Source: Burkholderia sp.
Lineage (GTDB): Bacteria > Pseudomonadota > Gammaproteobacteria > Burkholderiales > Burkholderiaceae
Assembly: GCA_031253835.1 (NCBI GenBank)
Contig: JAIRVP010000056.1
Span: forward strand, 1 to 64,000
DNA: 64,000 bases
Direction of reading: 5' to 3'
Shown here: piece after piece, positions 52,302-60,753 of the stretch
How positions within the stretch are numbered: the stretch's first letter is position 1
Layout: every line of letters starts with the position of its first letter
Notes under the pieces: generated by a model
Database searches by the model: none
What the model was told of the DNA's origin: nothing
Seen by the model: only the letters and a program-made list of their open reading frames with translations
Program-made: the position numbers and the translations under genes

Positions 52302-54116
52302 TCAGAAAGCGATGCCGAGCGTCAGGTACGGGCGCACGCTATGGTTGCGCAACCCGTACGCGACGTCGACGTTGATCGGGCCGACGGGGCTGCGCCAGCG
52401 CGCACCGACACCGACGCCCGGGTAGAACACCTTCTCGCCCCACGCATCGGTCGCGGTGCCGATGTCGAAGAACGTCGCGGCGCCCCAGTCGCGGTTGAAC
52501 CAGTGCTGGTATTCGGCGGTGCCCGTCATCAGGTACTTGGTCGGCAGCACGGAGCCGTCGACGCTGTTGCCGATGCTCTGGTAGCCGTAGCCGCGCACCG
52601 AGTTCGAGCCGCCCGCGCGGAACAGCAGCGACGCCGGCACGCCGGTCGAGCTGCCGCCCGTGAACACGCCGCCGAGTTCCGCGCGGAACACGAACAGGTC
52701 GCGCTTGCCGATCGGCAGGTACTGCTGGCCGCGCGCGTAGCCGCGGACGAAGGTCTGGTCGGTCGCCACGCCCTTGATCGCGAAGCCGGCCTCCGCGTGA
52801 ATCAGGTTGCCCGAGCGCGGGAACAGCGGATCGTCGACGTTGCGGCGCGTCCACGCCCACTGCGGCACCAGCGCGCGGCTCGTGGTCGGCCCCGCGCCGT
52901 TCTGGTCGAGCCGATCCTGGTAGTACATCAGCGAATACGCATAGTCGATGAACTGGCCCGTGCGCGTGCGCTGTACGCCGACCCGCGCGCTGTAGATGCG
53001 CGTGTCCGACACGTTGGTGTTCGTGTACGACGCGAGCACGCTGTTGGTCCAGCCCTTCTCGCCCGGCGGCATCGACAGCTGGACCTGCCCGTACTGCTGG
53101 ATCTGGTCGAGCCGGCCCGTCACCGTCAGCGGCCACGCAGCGCCGAACGTGTCGAGATACGTATAGGAGCCCTGCACGTGCGGGCCCGTATCGGTGGCGA
53201 AGCCGACGCCGCCGCGGATGTTGTTGTACGGGAACTCGCTGACCTTCACGTGCACGGGCGTGCGCTCGGGCTTCGCCGTATCGTCGCCGACATCGATCGC
53301 GACGCTCGCGTAGTAAGGCGTGTTCTGCAACTGACGCTGCAGTTCGGCGATCCGCTGCACGTCGTAGATCTCGCCTTCCGACAGCGGATTGACGTTCGTG
53401 ACGATCTTCTCCGGATAGCGGCGCACGCCGTCGACGTCAACTTTGCCGATCGTGAACGTCGGGCCGCTGTCGAACGCGACGGCGAGCGTCGCGCGCTGCG
53501 TGCGCGGATCGATGCGCGCCTCGGACGACGTGATCTTCGCGCCGAGATAGCGGCGCGACTGCAGCTGCCTGAGCGCCGCGCCCTTCGCGCCGTCCCAGTC
53601 GGACTGCGTGAACGGGTCGCCGGGCTTCAGCGAGAACGCGAAACGCGTCGCGGCCTCCTGCTTCGGATCCTCGGTGTCGATCGGCCCCTTGAAGGTGAGG
53701 TCGACCGTCGACACGAAGGTCTGCTTGCCCGGATCGACCGCGATGCGCACGTCGCGCTTGCCGTCGCGCGTGCGCACGTCGGTACGCACGACCGGCGAGA
53801 AATAGCCGGCCGTCGCGGTCAGGTCGCGCACCTGCTGCGGCGTGGCGGTCACGAGGAAGTCGAACTGGTCGTCGCTGATGTCGTCGCGCTTCGCGAAGCG
53901 CGCGATATCGAGATGCGACTTGAGGAGCTTGCGGATCGAGCGCGGTGCGTCGATGTCGACGTCGTACTTCGCGTGCGCCGGCAGCGCGAAGCACGCGGCG
54001 AGGCACCCGGCGAGGGTCGCCCGTGCGATGCCGGCCGCGGCGCCGGCGCGACTGCGTGCCGCGCGCGGGCCCGCATCATGCGCCGTGTGTGCTTGCTGGT
54101 TCGACTGCCCCGCCAA
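52302..54116 (-). CDS. tamA: Outer-membrane assembly protein TamA
   Basis: A 604-residue Omp85-family protein. A signal peptide is present (cleavage after PAHA, about residue 49). Three POTRA domains occupy about 50-290, for example FTIGKVDVDGVRRYPEKIV, before a 16-strand barrel that includes the Omp85 motif region FLF-type RAGGSNSVRGY and ends in VRPYLTLGIAF with the C-terminal Phe. TamA partners TamB. The annotated ATG gives an N-region longer than usual (about 25 polar residues), so an internal start is possible. Confidence 0.93.
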   Translation of the reverse strand: MAGQSNQQAHTAHDAGPRAARSRAGAAAGIARATLAGCLAACFALPAHAKYDVDIDAPRSIRKLLKSHLDIARFAKRDDISDDQFDFLVTATPQQVRDLTATAGYFSPVVRTDVRTRDGKRDVRIAVDPGKQTFVSTVDLTFKGPIDTEDPKQEAATRFAFSLKPGDPFTQSDWDGAKGAALRQLQSRRYLGAKITSSEARIDPRTQRATLAVAFDSGPTFTIGKVDVDGVRRYPEKIVTNVNPLSEGEIYDVQRIAELQRQLQNTPYYASVAIDVGDDTAKPERTPVHVKVSEFPYNNIRGGVGFATDTGPHVQGSYTYLDTFGAAWPLTVTGRLDQIQQYGQVQLSMPPGEKGWTNSVLASYTNTNVSDTRIYSARVGVQRTRTGQFIDYAYSLMYYQDRLDQNGAGPTTSRALVPQWAWTRRNVDDPLFPRSGNLIHAEAGFAIKGVATDQTFVRGYARGQQYLPIGKRDLFVFRAELGGVFTGGSSTGVPASLLFRAGGSNSVRGYGYQSIGNSVDGSVLPTKYLMTGTAEYQHWFNRDWGAATFFDIGTATDAWGEKVFYPGVGVGARWRSPVGPINVDVAYGLRNHSVRPYLTLGIAF

Positions 54117-54363
54117 ATATGACCTCGCCGTCCTGGATTGTTACGGTTTCGTGGAAAACCCTGTATTTGACCACAGGGTGCGGGCGCCAAAGCCAAACGA
54201 TTGTGAAAGAGTGCTAGGCCCGGCACGACCGCCGCACGAGGCGCACGGGCGCCGACCCGCGGATTCGACGCGCGATTGGCGCCGGCTGTTCCCCGCGATG
54301 CGGTAAAATCCCGCCATCTCGAATCCGGCGCATCGTGCGCCGCCCGAAACGGAAGATCCAGCC

Positions 54364-54552
54364 ATGCCGTACCAGTCCGACGTCACGCAGTTCCTGAACC
54401 AGCTCAAGCAGCAGAAGCCGACGCTCGAAGAAGAGCAGCGCAAGGGCCGTTCCCTGCTGTGGGACAAGCAGCCGATCGATCTCGAAGAGCGCGCCGACCA
54501 GCAGGAATCGCGCGTGAAGCAAACGTCGTACGTCTACTACCAGAACTTCTGA
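54364..54552 (+). CDS. DUF3460 family small protein
   Basis: A 62-residue cytoplasmic protein, MPYQSDVTQFLNQLKQQKP..., which matches the DUF3460 family found upstream of scpA in Burkholderiales. It is highly charged, probably helical (EEEQRKGRSLLWDKQPID, ERADQQESRVKQ), and ends in aromatic residues (YVYYQNF). The function is unknown. It ends four bases before the scpA GTG, so the two are co-translated, and a link to chromosome condensation is conceivable from context only. Confidence 0.85.
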   Translation: MPYQSDVTQFLNQLKQQKPTLEEEQRKGRSLLWDKQPIDLEERADQQESRVKQTSYVYYQNF

Positions 54553-54556
54553 CGAC

Positions 54557-55429
54557 GTGAGCGCCGCCGACGAGGCCAGCGCCGCCCGGCAGGACGACGC
54601 AGTCGCCGCGCCCGCGGGCGCCGATTCGACGCCCGACACGGTCGACGGTGTCGCGGCGTTCGCTCGCCTGTACGGCGAGCCGCTCTTCAAGCTGCCGCAG
54701 GATCTGTACATCCCGCCCGATGCGCTCGAGATCTTCCTCGAGACGTTCGAAGGCCCGCTCGACCTTCTGCTGTACCTGATCCGCAAGCAGAACTTCAACG
54801 TGCTCGACATCCCGATGGCGCAGGTCACCGCGCAGTATCTGGGCTATGTCGACCAGATCCGCACGTCGAACCTCGAGCTGGCGGCCGAGTACCTGCTGAT
54901 GGCCGCGATGCTGATCGAGATCAAGTCGCGGATGCTGCTGCCGGTCAAGAAGGCCGACACCGGCGAGGAAGCGGAAGATCCGCGCGCCGAACTCGTGCGC
55001 CGCCTGCTCGAATACGAGCAGATGAAGCTCGCCGCGCAGCGGCTCGACCAGCTGCCGCAGCTCGGCCGCGACTTCCTGCGCGCCGAGGTCTACATCGAGC
55101 AGAGCATCACGCCGCGCTTCCCCGACGTGGACTCGGACGACCTGCGCGCCGCGTGGGCCGACGTGCTCAAGCGCGCGAAGCTCGTCCAGCATCACAAGAT
55201 CTCCCGCGAGGAGCTGTCGGTGCGCGAACACATGAGCCTGATCCTGCGCCGCCTGCAGAATGCGCGCTTCATGGAGTTCGCCGACCTGTTCGACACGTCG
55301 CGCGGCGTGCCGGTCGTCGTCGTGAACTTCATCGCGATGCTCGAACTCGCGCGCGAATCGCTCGTCGAGATCACGCAGCCCGAACCGTTCGCGCCGATCT
55401 ACGTGCGCCTCGCGTACCTCCCCGCGTAA
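54557..55429 (+). CDS. scpA: Segregation and condensation protein A (ScpA)
   Basis: A 290-residue kleisin that bridges SMC heads. The conserved N-terminal part reads ETFEGPLDLLLYLIRKQNFNVLDIPMAQVTAQYL in segments, followed by LAAEYLLMAAMLIEIKSRMLLP. The C-terminal winged helix contains FMEFADLFDTSRGVPVVVVNFIAMLEL. The start is a GTG at 54557, with a variable acidic tail of about 40 residues before the conserved domain. ScpB, the usual partner, is not adjacent. It is co-transcribed with DUF3460, and perhaps with panC after a 259-base gap. Confidence 0.93.
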   Translation: MSAADEASAARQDDAVAAPAGADSTPDTVDGVAAFARLYGEPLFKLPQDLYIPPDALEIFLETFEGPLDLLLYLIRKQNFNVLDIPMAQVTAQYLGYVDQIRTSNLELAAEYLLMAAMLIEIKSRMLLPVKKADTGEEAEDPRAELVRRLLEYEQMKLAAQRLDQLPQLGRDFLRAEVYIEQSITPRFPDVDSDDLRAAWADVLKRAKLVQHHKISREELSVREHMSLILRRLQNARFMEFADLFDTSRGVPVVVVNFIAMLELARESLVEITQPEPFAPIYVRLAYLPA

Positions 55430-55532
55430 CACCGGCCCCGCCGCTTCCCGTTCCCCGGTTCATCCCGTCGCTCGCCGCTTCGCCGCGGCGGCTGGCCGTC
55501 CGGCGGGTTTCCGGTACGCCCGGCTAAAAAGT

Positions 55533-55544
55533 GAACGATCGTTC
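55533..55544. promoter_or_regulatory. Perfect 12-bp palindrome upstream of panC
   Basis: GAACGATCGTTC, flanked by an A-rich left side and a T-rich right side, about 145 bases before the panC ATG. A possible -10, TACAAT, lies at 55576-55581. The motif looks like a TetR-type operator, but no such regulator gene is in the window. Confidence 0.45.
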
Positions 55545-55688
55545 TTTTATCGATGCGTCCGGCGGCCAAATCCTCTACAATCCGCCGACGCCCGATGCGC
55601 CGCCCGCGCGCCGGCGTTCTCCGCTTCGACCCCGACGCCGCTGCTGCGGCGCCAACGCGCGCCTGCGCGAGGAACCCGCTACCCGATC

Positions 55689-56528
55689 ATGAAAGTCATC
55701 AGCTCGATCCATGAACTGCGCGACCAGCTGCGCGGACAGAACCGCACGGCGTTCGTGCCGACGATGGGCAACCTGCACGAAGGGCACCTGTCGCTGATGC
55801 GCCTCGCGCGCCAGCACGGCGACCCGGTCGTGGCGAGCATCTTCGTCAACCGGCTGCAGTTCGGCCCGAACGAGGATTTCGACAAGTATCCGCGCACGCT
55901 GCAGGACGATATCGAGAAGCTGCAGAAGGAAAACGTCTACGTGCTGTTCGCGCCGACCGAGCGCGACATGTACCCGGAACCGCAGGAATACCGCGTGCTG
56001 CCGCCGGACGATCTCGGCGGCATCCTCGAAGGTGAATTCCGCCCCGGCTTCTTCACCGGCGTGTGCACGGTCGTGTCGAAGCTGATGGCCTGCGTGCAGC
56101 CGCGCGTCGCCGTGTTCGGCAAGAAGGACTACCAGCAGCTGATGATCGTGCGCCGCATGTGCCAGCAGCTCGCGCTGCCGGTCGACATCATCGCCGCCGA
56201 AACCGTGCGCGACGAGGACGGCCTCGCGCTGTCGTCGCGCAACCGCTACCTGTCGACCGACGAGCGCAAGGAAGCGCCCGAGCTCGCGAAGACGTTGCAG
56301 CGCATGCGCGAAAGCGTGCTCGGCGGCGAGCACGATCTCGGCAAGCTCGAGCAGCAGGCGCGCACGCACCTGGCCGAGCGCGGCTGGGCGCCCGACTACC
56401 TGTCGATCCGCCGCCGCGCGAACCTGATCGCGCCGAGCGCCGCCGAACTCGAAGCCGGCGAGCCGCTCGTCGTGCTCGCGGCCGCGAAGCTCGGCGCGAC
56501 GCGCCTCATCGACAACCTGGAAATCTGA
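55689..56528 (+). CDS. panC: Pantothenate synthetase
   Basis: A 279-residue enzyme that joins pantoate and beta-alanine with ATP. Motifs are TMGNLHEGHLSLMRLA (HIGH-like), FGPNEDFDKYPRTL, FGKKDYQQLMIVRRM (KMSKS-like) and SSRNRYLS. The length is standard. It is followed after 44 bases by panD, which supplies the beta-alanine, so two consecutive steps of pantothenate synthesis are co-transcribed. Confidence 0.96.
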   Translation: MKVISSIHELRDQLRGQNRTAFVPTMGNLHEGHLSLMRLARQHGDPVVASIFVNRLQFGPNEDFDKYPRTLQDDIEKLQKENVYVLFAPTERDMYPEPQEYRVLPPDDLGGILEGEFRPGFFTGVCTVVSKLMACVQPRVAVFGKKDYQQLMIVRRMCQQLALPVDIIAAETVRDEDGLALSSRNRYLSTDERKEAPELAKTLQRMRESVLGGEHDLGKLEQQARTHLAERGWAPDYLSIRRRANLIAPSAAELEAGEPLVVLAAAKLGATRLIDNLEI

Positions 56529-56572
56529 CGGGCGGCCCGCCCGCGCCTCTCACGACGCATCACGGAGACACC

Positions 56573-56959
56573 ATGCAGCGCCACATGCTCAAATCGAAGA
56601 TCCACCGTGCGGCGGTCACGCACTGCGAACTGCACTACGAAGGTTCGTGCGCGATCGACGAAGACCTGCTCGAAGCGTCGAACATCGTCGAAAACGAACG
56701 GATCGACATCTGGAACATCAACAACGGCGAGCGCTTCTCGACGTACGCGATCAAGGGTGAACGCGGCAGCGGGATGATCTCGCTGAACGGGTCGGCCGCG
56801 CGCCGCGCACAGCTCGGCGACCTCGTGATCATCGCGGCATTCGCGATGGTCGACGAAGCCGAACTGCAGGCCGGCTGGAAGCCGAAGCTCGTGTTCATCG
56901 ACGACGGCAACAAGATCAAGGGCCACCGCGATCACGTACCGACGCAGAACTGGACGTAA
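56573..56959 (+). CDS. panD: Aspartate 1-decarboxylase
   Basis: A 128-residue pyruvoyl enzyme making beta-alanine. It self-cleaves at the Gly-Ser bond in LHYEGSCAID (about residues 21-30). Other motifs are MLKSKIHRAAVT, INNGERFSTYAI and GMISLNGSAARRAQLGD. GGAGACACC precedes the ATG at 56573. It ends with HVPTQNWT and is followed by a strong hairpin. Confidence 0.96.
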   Translation: MQRHMLKSKIHRAAVTHCELHYEGSCAIDEDLLEASNIVENERIDIWNINNGERFSTYAIKGERGSGMISLNGSAARRAQLGDLVIIAAFAMVDEAELQAGWKPKLVFIDDGNKIKGHRDHVPTQNWT

Positions 56960-56980
56960 TCCGGCTGCTGCCGACGAACA

Positions 56981-57017
56981 AAGGGCCGGATCCCGTATTG
57001 CACGGGATCCGGCCCTT
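56981..57017. terminator. Terminator between panD and the parA-like gene
   Basis: A 16-bp perfect stem (AAGGGCCGGATCCCGT / ACGGGATCCGGCCCTT) between convergent genes, followed by a TTCTCGTTTCG tail. Confidence 0.8.
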
Positions 57018-57032
57018 CTCGTTTCGTCACGC

Positions 57033-57701
57033 TCAGGACGCCTTGGCGACCTTCTCGGCCTTGTCCGCCTTCGGCGCACGGCGCTCGGCCCATTCGACGA
57101 TCGGCCGCCACTGTTCGAGATCCTTCTCGACGCGGCTCTTCGCGACATCCCACAGCGTCAGGCCGTGCGCGGCGATCTGCACGTAGTTCTGCGTGTCGCG
57201 CACGTAGCCGAGCACCGGCAGGCCGAGCCCTTCGACGAAGCGGTGCAGCTGGTCGGACGAGCGCGTACGCGCATCGACCCGCATCCCGACGATCCCGACC
57301 TCGACGCTGCCCTTGCGCACGGCCTTCTCGCCGGCCAGGCGCTCCAGAAACTGCTGGGTCGCAAGAATATCGAACATCGACGGCTGCAGCGGCACGATCA
57401 CCTTGTCGGCCAGTTGCAGCGCGAGGTTGAGCCGGTTGCCGTGCAGGCCGGCCGGCGTATCGATCACCGCATATTCGAGGCCGCGCGGCGGCTTCGACGG
57501 CGCATCCGGGTCGAGATCCCACGCCTCGATCGGCGGCAGGCCGGCCGGCCGCAGGTCGAGCCACGCATGCGCGGACTGCTGCCGGTCCAGGTCGGCGAGC
57601 GCGACCCAGGCGCCCTGCGCCGCGAAATAGCCGGCAAGATTGGTGGACAGCGTGCTCTTCCCCACGCCGCCCTTCGGATTCGCCACCACGATCACCGTCA
57701 T
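57033..57701 (-). CDS. ParA-family ATPase, orphan
   Basis: A 222-residue P-loop ATPase with the deviant Walker A PKGGVGKST (9-17), DLDRQQSAHAW for the switch region and VIDTPAGLH as Walker B. The C-terminus is basic (RRAPKADKAEKVAKAS). It lacks the N-terminal helix-turn-helix of plasmid ParA, and no parB or parS is adjacent, so it resembles small chromosomal ParA/MipZ/ParC-like positioning ATPases. GGGGGAATTC precedes the ATG at 57701. Its cargo is unknown. Confidence 0.87.
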   Translation of the reverse strand: MTVIVVANPKGGVGKSTLSTNLAGYFAAQGAWVALADLDRQQSAHAWLDLRPAGLPPIEAWDLDPDAPSKPPRGLEYAVIDTPAGLHGNRLNLALQLADKVIVPLQPSMFDILATQQFLERLAGEKAVRKGSVEVGIVGMRVDARTRSSDQLHRFVEGLGLPVLGYVRDTQNYVQIAAHGLTLWDVAKSRVEKDLEQWRPIVEWAERRAPKADKAEKVAKAS

Positions 57702-57838
57702 GAATTCCCCCGAAAAAGCCGCGCGGCGCCGGCCGCATGGCTGGCGCCGCTCGATTGCGGATACAGGGAGCGATGATATCGGCAAACGGGGTGTCACCGG
57801 AACGGGTTGCGCCGATCCGCATACCGCTTTCGTCCGCC

Positions 57839-58252
57839 TTACACGCGTTGTGCCGCCGCCTCCCGCGCGCCGATCGCGAACGCGCCGCCGCCCAGCAGCG
57901 CCTGCACGGCCAGCGTGACGGCCCAGAACGCCGGATATTCCCAGCCGCCGTTCGGCGACGAGAAGCTCCAGCCGTTCGGCAGATGCGCAGCGATCGCGCC
58001 GAGCATGAACGGCAGCAGCACGAGCGCGGCGATGCGCACGCGGAAGCCCGCGAGCAGTGCGAGGCCGCCCGCCAGCTCGACGAACGTCGTCAGGTACGCG
58101 AGCCAGCCCGGCAAGCCGATCGACGCGAAGAATTGCGCGGTGCCGGGCAGCGTGAAGACGAACACCTTCTGCGCGACGTGCGCGAGATACAGCACGCCGA
58201 GCGCAACGCGCAGCAGCGTCGCGGCGAAATCGTTCAGGCGATTGGAGTTCAT
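57839..58252 (-). CDS. DoxX family membrane protein
   Basis: A 137-residue inner-membrane protein with four transmembrane helices. The DoxX pattern is ATLLRVALGVLYLAHVAQKVF, LPGWLAYLTTFVELAGGLALLAGF and ALVLLPFMLGAIAAHL, with a soluble loop at NGWSFSSPNGGWEYPAFW. DoxX-like proteins are linked to oxidative stress or quinone-dependent thiosulfate oxidation in other organisms, but the role is uncertain. AAGGAATCCGCC precedes the ATG at 58252. No partner gene is adjacent. Confidence 0.87.
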   Translation of the reverse strand: MNSNRLNDFAATLLRVALGVLYLAHVAQKVFVFTLPGTAQFFASIGLPGWLAYLTTFVELAGGLALLAGFRVRIAALVLLPFMLGAIAAHLPNGWSFSSPNGGWEYPAFWAVTLAVQALLGGGAFAIGAREAAAQRV

Positions 58253-58362
58253 GGCGGATTCCTTCGTGAGTGGATGACAATGAATCGCACTCTATTCGAA
58301 TCATTTTTCCCGATAAACACGCCAAATCGCTTTAACTGATTCCTTTTGGGAACGAATCGAAC

Positions 58363-58390
58363 CAAAAAAAGGGCATGACCGATCATGCCC
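58363..58390 (-). terminator. Rho-independent terminator of the small exported protein
   Basis: On the minus strand, GGGCATGA-tcgg-TCATGCCC is followed by a run of seven T, 11 bases after the stop at 58402. Confidence 0.88.
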
Positions 58391-58401
58391 GTTGCGGTAC
58401 G

Positions 58402-58539
58402 TCAGTAACCGCTCTTGCCTTGCGTGGCGTCGCCGGAGCCGGACTGGCCGCCCGGCGCGTACGAATCGCACGCGTGCGCCACCGCCGACGCGCCCAGCAG
58501 CGCCGCGAGCAGCACGCTCCACCACCATCGAGCCTTCAT
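58402..58539 (-). CDS. Small exported peptide of unknown function
   Basis: A 45-residue protein with a good signal peptide (MKARWWWSVLLAALLGASAVAHA, cleavage after residue 23) and a 22-residue mature part, starting CDSYAPGGQSGSG, that is rich in Gly, Ser and Gln and contains one Cys. GGAGGAG lies seven bases before the ATG, and a strong terminator follows, so this is a real single-gene unit. The Cys directly after AHA could instead be the lipidation site of a very small lipoprotein, although the preceding residues are not a classic lipobox. No family is recognised. Confidence 0.7.
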   Translation of the reverse strand: MKARWWWSVLLAALLGASAVAHACDSYAPGGQSGSGDATQGKSGY

Positions 58540-58621
58540 CGTCGCACTCCTCCGGGCGGACCTCCGCCCTCCTCTGTTGTACGCGATCGGGCGGAAAAAG
58601 CGAGGGCCGGCTGCCCGCACG

Positions 58622-60124
58622 TCAACGAAATTCGGCGTATAGCGCGTCGAGGTCGAGATGGTCGGCGAACGTGTCGGCCAGCCGCTCGAGCGACGCCTCG
58701 CGCAGCGCCGGATAGTCGATGCGTTCCGCGCCGTCGAGCCCGGCCCAGGCGAGCAGCGCCGCGCAGGCGCCGGGCGCGTCGAACAGCCCGTGCACGTAGG
58801 TCGCGAGGATCTGGCCGTCGGCCGACACCGCGCCGTCGGGATGCGCGCCGTCCTGCGTGCCGTCGGCTGCCAGCATCAGCGCGGGCGCCGCGAGCGCGGG
58901 CCCGCGCGTGTCGCCCATGTGAATCTCGTAGCCGCGCACGGCGCCGCCGCCTGGCAGCGCGAGGTGCCCCGTCACGTTCTTCAGCGTCTTGTCGGGCTGC
59001 AGCGTCGTGTCGAAATCGAGCAATGCGAGGCCCGGCACGCTGCCGGGCGCGCCTTCGAGACCGAGCGGATCGTCGAGCGTGCGGCCGAGCATCTGCATGC
59101 CGCCGCAGATGCCGATCACCTTGCCGCCGTAGCGCAGGTGGCGACGGATCACCGCATCCCAGCCTGCTGCGCGCAGCCATGCGAGATCGCGCTGCACGCT
59201 CTTCGACCCGGGCAGGATCAGCAGGTCGGCGTCCGGCACCGGGCCGCTCTTCCAGTACGTGAACTCCACCTGTGGATGCGCGCGCAGCGGATCGAAATCC
59301 GTGTGGTTGCTGATGCGCGGCAGCGCGGGCACGACGACGCGCAGCACGCCGGCGTCGCCGCGCGCGGCGGCGCTGCGCGCCTGCGCGGGCAGCATGTCCT
59401 CGGCGTCGAGCAGCAGCCCGTGCAGGTACGGCAGCACGCCGAACACCGGCTTGCCCGTCTGCGCGCGCAGCCAGTCGAGGCCCGGTTCGAGCAGCTTGAT
59501 GTCGCCGCGGAAGCGGTTGATCACGAAGCCGCGCACGCGTGCGCGTTCGCTGTCCGACAGGCATGCGAGCGTGCCGACCAGGTGCGCGAACACGCCGCCG
59601 CGGTCGATGTCGGCGACGAGTACCACCGGACAATCGACGCGTTCGGCGAACCCCATGTTCGCGATGTCGCCTTCCCGCAGGTTGATCTCGGCCGGGCTGC
59701 CGGCGCCCTCGACGATCACCGTGTCGTAACCGGCACGCAGGCGCGCATACGACTCGAGCACCGCATCGAACGCGACCGGCTTGTAGTCGTGATAGGCGCG
59801 TGCGTCGAGGTTCATGCGCGCCTTGCCGTGAATGATCACCTGCGCGCCGCGATCGCTCGTCGGCTTCAGCAGCACGGGGTTGAAATCCGTATGCGGCGCG
59901 ACGCCCGCGGCCAGCGCCTGCAGCGCCTGCGCGCGGCCGATCTCGCCGCCGTCGGCCGTCACCGCGCTGTTGAGCGCCATGTTCTGCGGCTTGAACGGCG
60001 CCACGCGCGCGCCGGCGCGGCGCGCGTGGCGGCACAGGCCCGCGACGAGCGTGCTCTTGCCCGCGTCGGACGTCGTGCCCTGGATCATCAGCGTGCCGCG
60101 CGGCCGCGGCTCGGGTGCATTCAT
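58622..60124 (-). CDS. cobQ: Cobyric acid synthase
   Basis: A 500-residue ATP- and glutamine-dependent amidase that adds four amide groups to adenosylcobyrinic acid a,c-diamide. The N-terminal synthetase domain has the P-loop GTTSDAGKSTLVAGL and PFKPQNMALNS. The C-terminal GATase domain has the nucleophile Cys in VIGICGGMQMLG and the catalytic His in YVHGLFD. The start at 60124 (MNAPEPRPRG) is chosen over an in-frame ATG 11 codons upstream. It is divergent from cobU across 74 bases. Confidence 0.95.
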   Translation of the reverse strand: MNAPEPRPRGTLMIQGTTSDAGKSTLVAGLCRHARRAGARVAPFKPQNMALNSAVTADGGEIGRAQALQALAAGVAPHTDFNPVLLKPTSDRGAQVIIHGKARMNLDARAYHDYKPVAFDAVLESYARLRAGYDTVIVEGAGSPAEINLREGDIANMGFAERVDCPVVLVADIDRGGVFAHLVGTLACLSDSERARVRGFVINRFRGDIKLLEPGLDWLRAQTGKPVFGVLPYLHGLLLDAEDMLPAQARSAAARGDAGVLRVVVPALPRISNHTDFDPLRAHPQVEFTYWKSGPVPDADLLILPGSKSVQRDLAWLRAAGWDAVIRRHLRYGGKVIGICGGMQMLGRTLDDPLGLEGAPGSVPGLALLDFDTTLQPDKTLKNVTGHLALPGGGAVRGYEIHMGDTRGPALAAPALMLAADGTQDGAHPDGAVSADGQILATYVHGLFDAPGACAALLAWAGLDGAERIDYPALREASLERLADTFADHLDLDALYAEFR

Positions 60125-60198
60125 CGTGTCAAGTTCGTCGCGAAGCAAAGGCCGCATTATCGCCCGCGACAGGTCGCCCGCGCCGTTACAATCACGCG

Positions 60199-60753
60199 AT
60201 GATTCCGCACGACCTCACCTTCGTCCTCGGCGGCGCGCGCTCGGGCAAGAGCGCCTATGCCGAGCGGCTCGCCGCCGACAGCGGCCGCCCCGTCACCTAC
60301 ATCGCGACCGCGACCGCCGCCGATGCCGAATTCGCGCAGCGCATCGCGCATCACCGCGCGCGGCGGCCGGCCGACTGGGGCTTCGCCGATGCCCCCGTCG
60401 ACCTCGCGGGCGCGCTCGCGCGGCTCGACGATCCGCACGCGTGCCTGCTCGTCGACTGCCTGACCTTGTGGCTCACGAACCTGCTGTGCCCGGCCGACGG
60501 CGAACCGCTCGACGATGCGCAGTACGCGGCGCAGGTCGACCGTCTCGAACACGCATTGCGCGGCGCACGCGCGAAGGTGATCGTCGTCAGCAACGAGATC
60601 GGGCTCGGCGTCGTGCCGCTCGGGTCGGTCACGCGCCGCTACGTCGACGAGCTCGGGCGCCTGAACCAGCGCGTTGCCGCGCTCGCGACGCGCGTGACGC
60701 TGCTCGTCGCGGGGCTGCCGCTCGACCTCAAGGCGGGAGCGCCGTCATGCTGA
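60199..60753 (+). CDS. cobU: Adenosylcobinamide kinase / guanylyltransferase
   Basis: A 184-residue bifunctional enzyme that phosphorylates and guanylylates adenosylcobinamide. The P-loop is GGARSGKSAYAERLA (11-25). LLVDCLTLWLTNLL and VSNEIGLGVVPLG are family signatures. It is the first gene of the rightward cobalamin operon. Its stop overlaps the cbiB start by 7 bases. Confidence 0.94.
   Translation: MIPHDLTFVLGGARSGKSAYAERLAADSGRPVTYIATATAADAEFAQRIAHHRARRPADWGFADAPVDLAGALARLDDPHACLLVDCLTLWLTNLLCPADGEPLDDAQYAAQVDRLEHALRGARAKVIVVSNEIGLGVVPLGSVTRRYVDELGRLNQRVAALATRVTLLVAGLPLDLKAGAPSC

Noticed and set aside
60125..60198. Cobalamin riboswitch controlling the cob genes
   Set aside because: The gap between the divergent cobQ and cobU genes is only 74 bases, too short for a B12 riboswitch, and no B12-box-like sequence was recognised.
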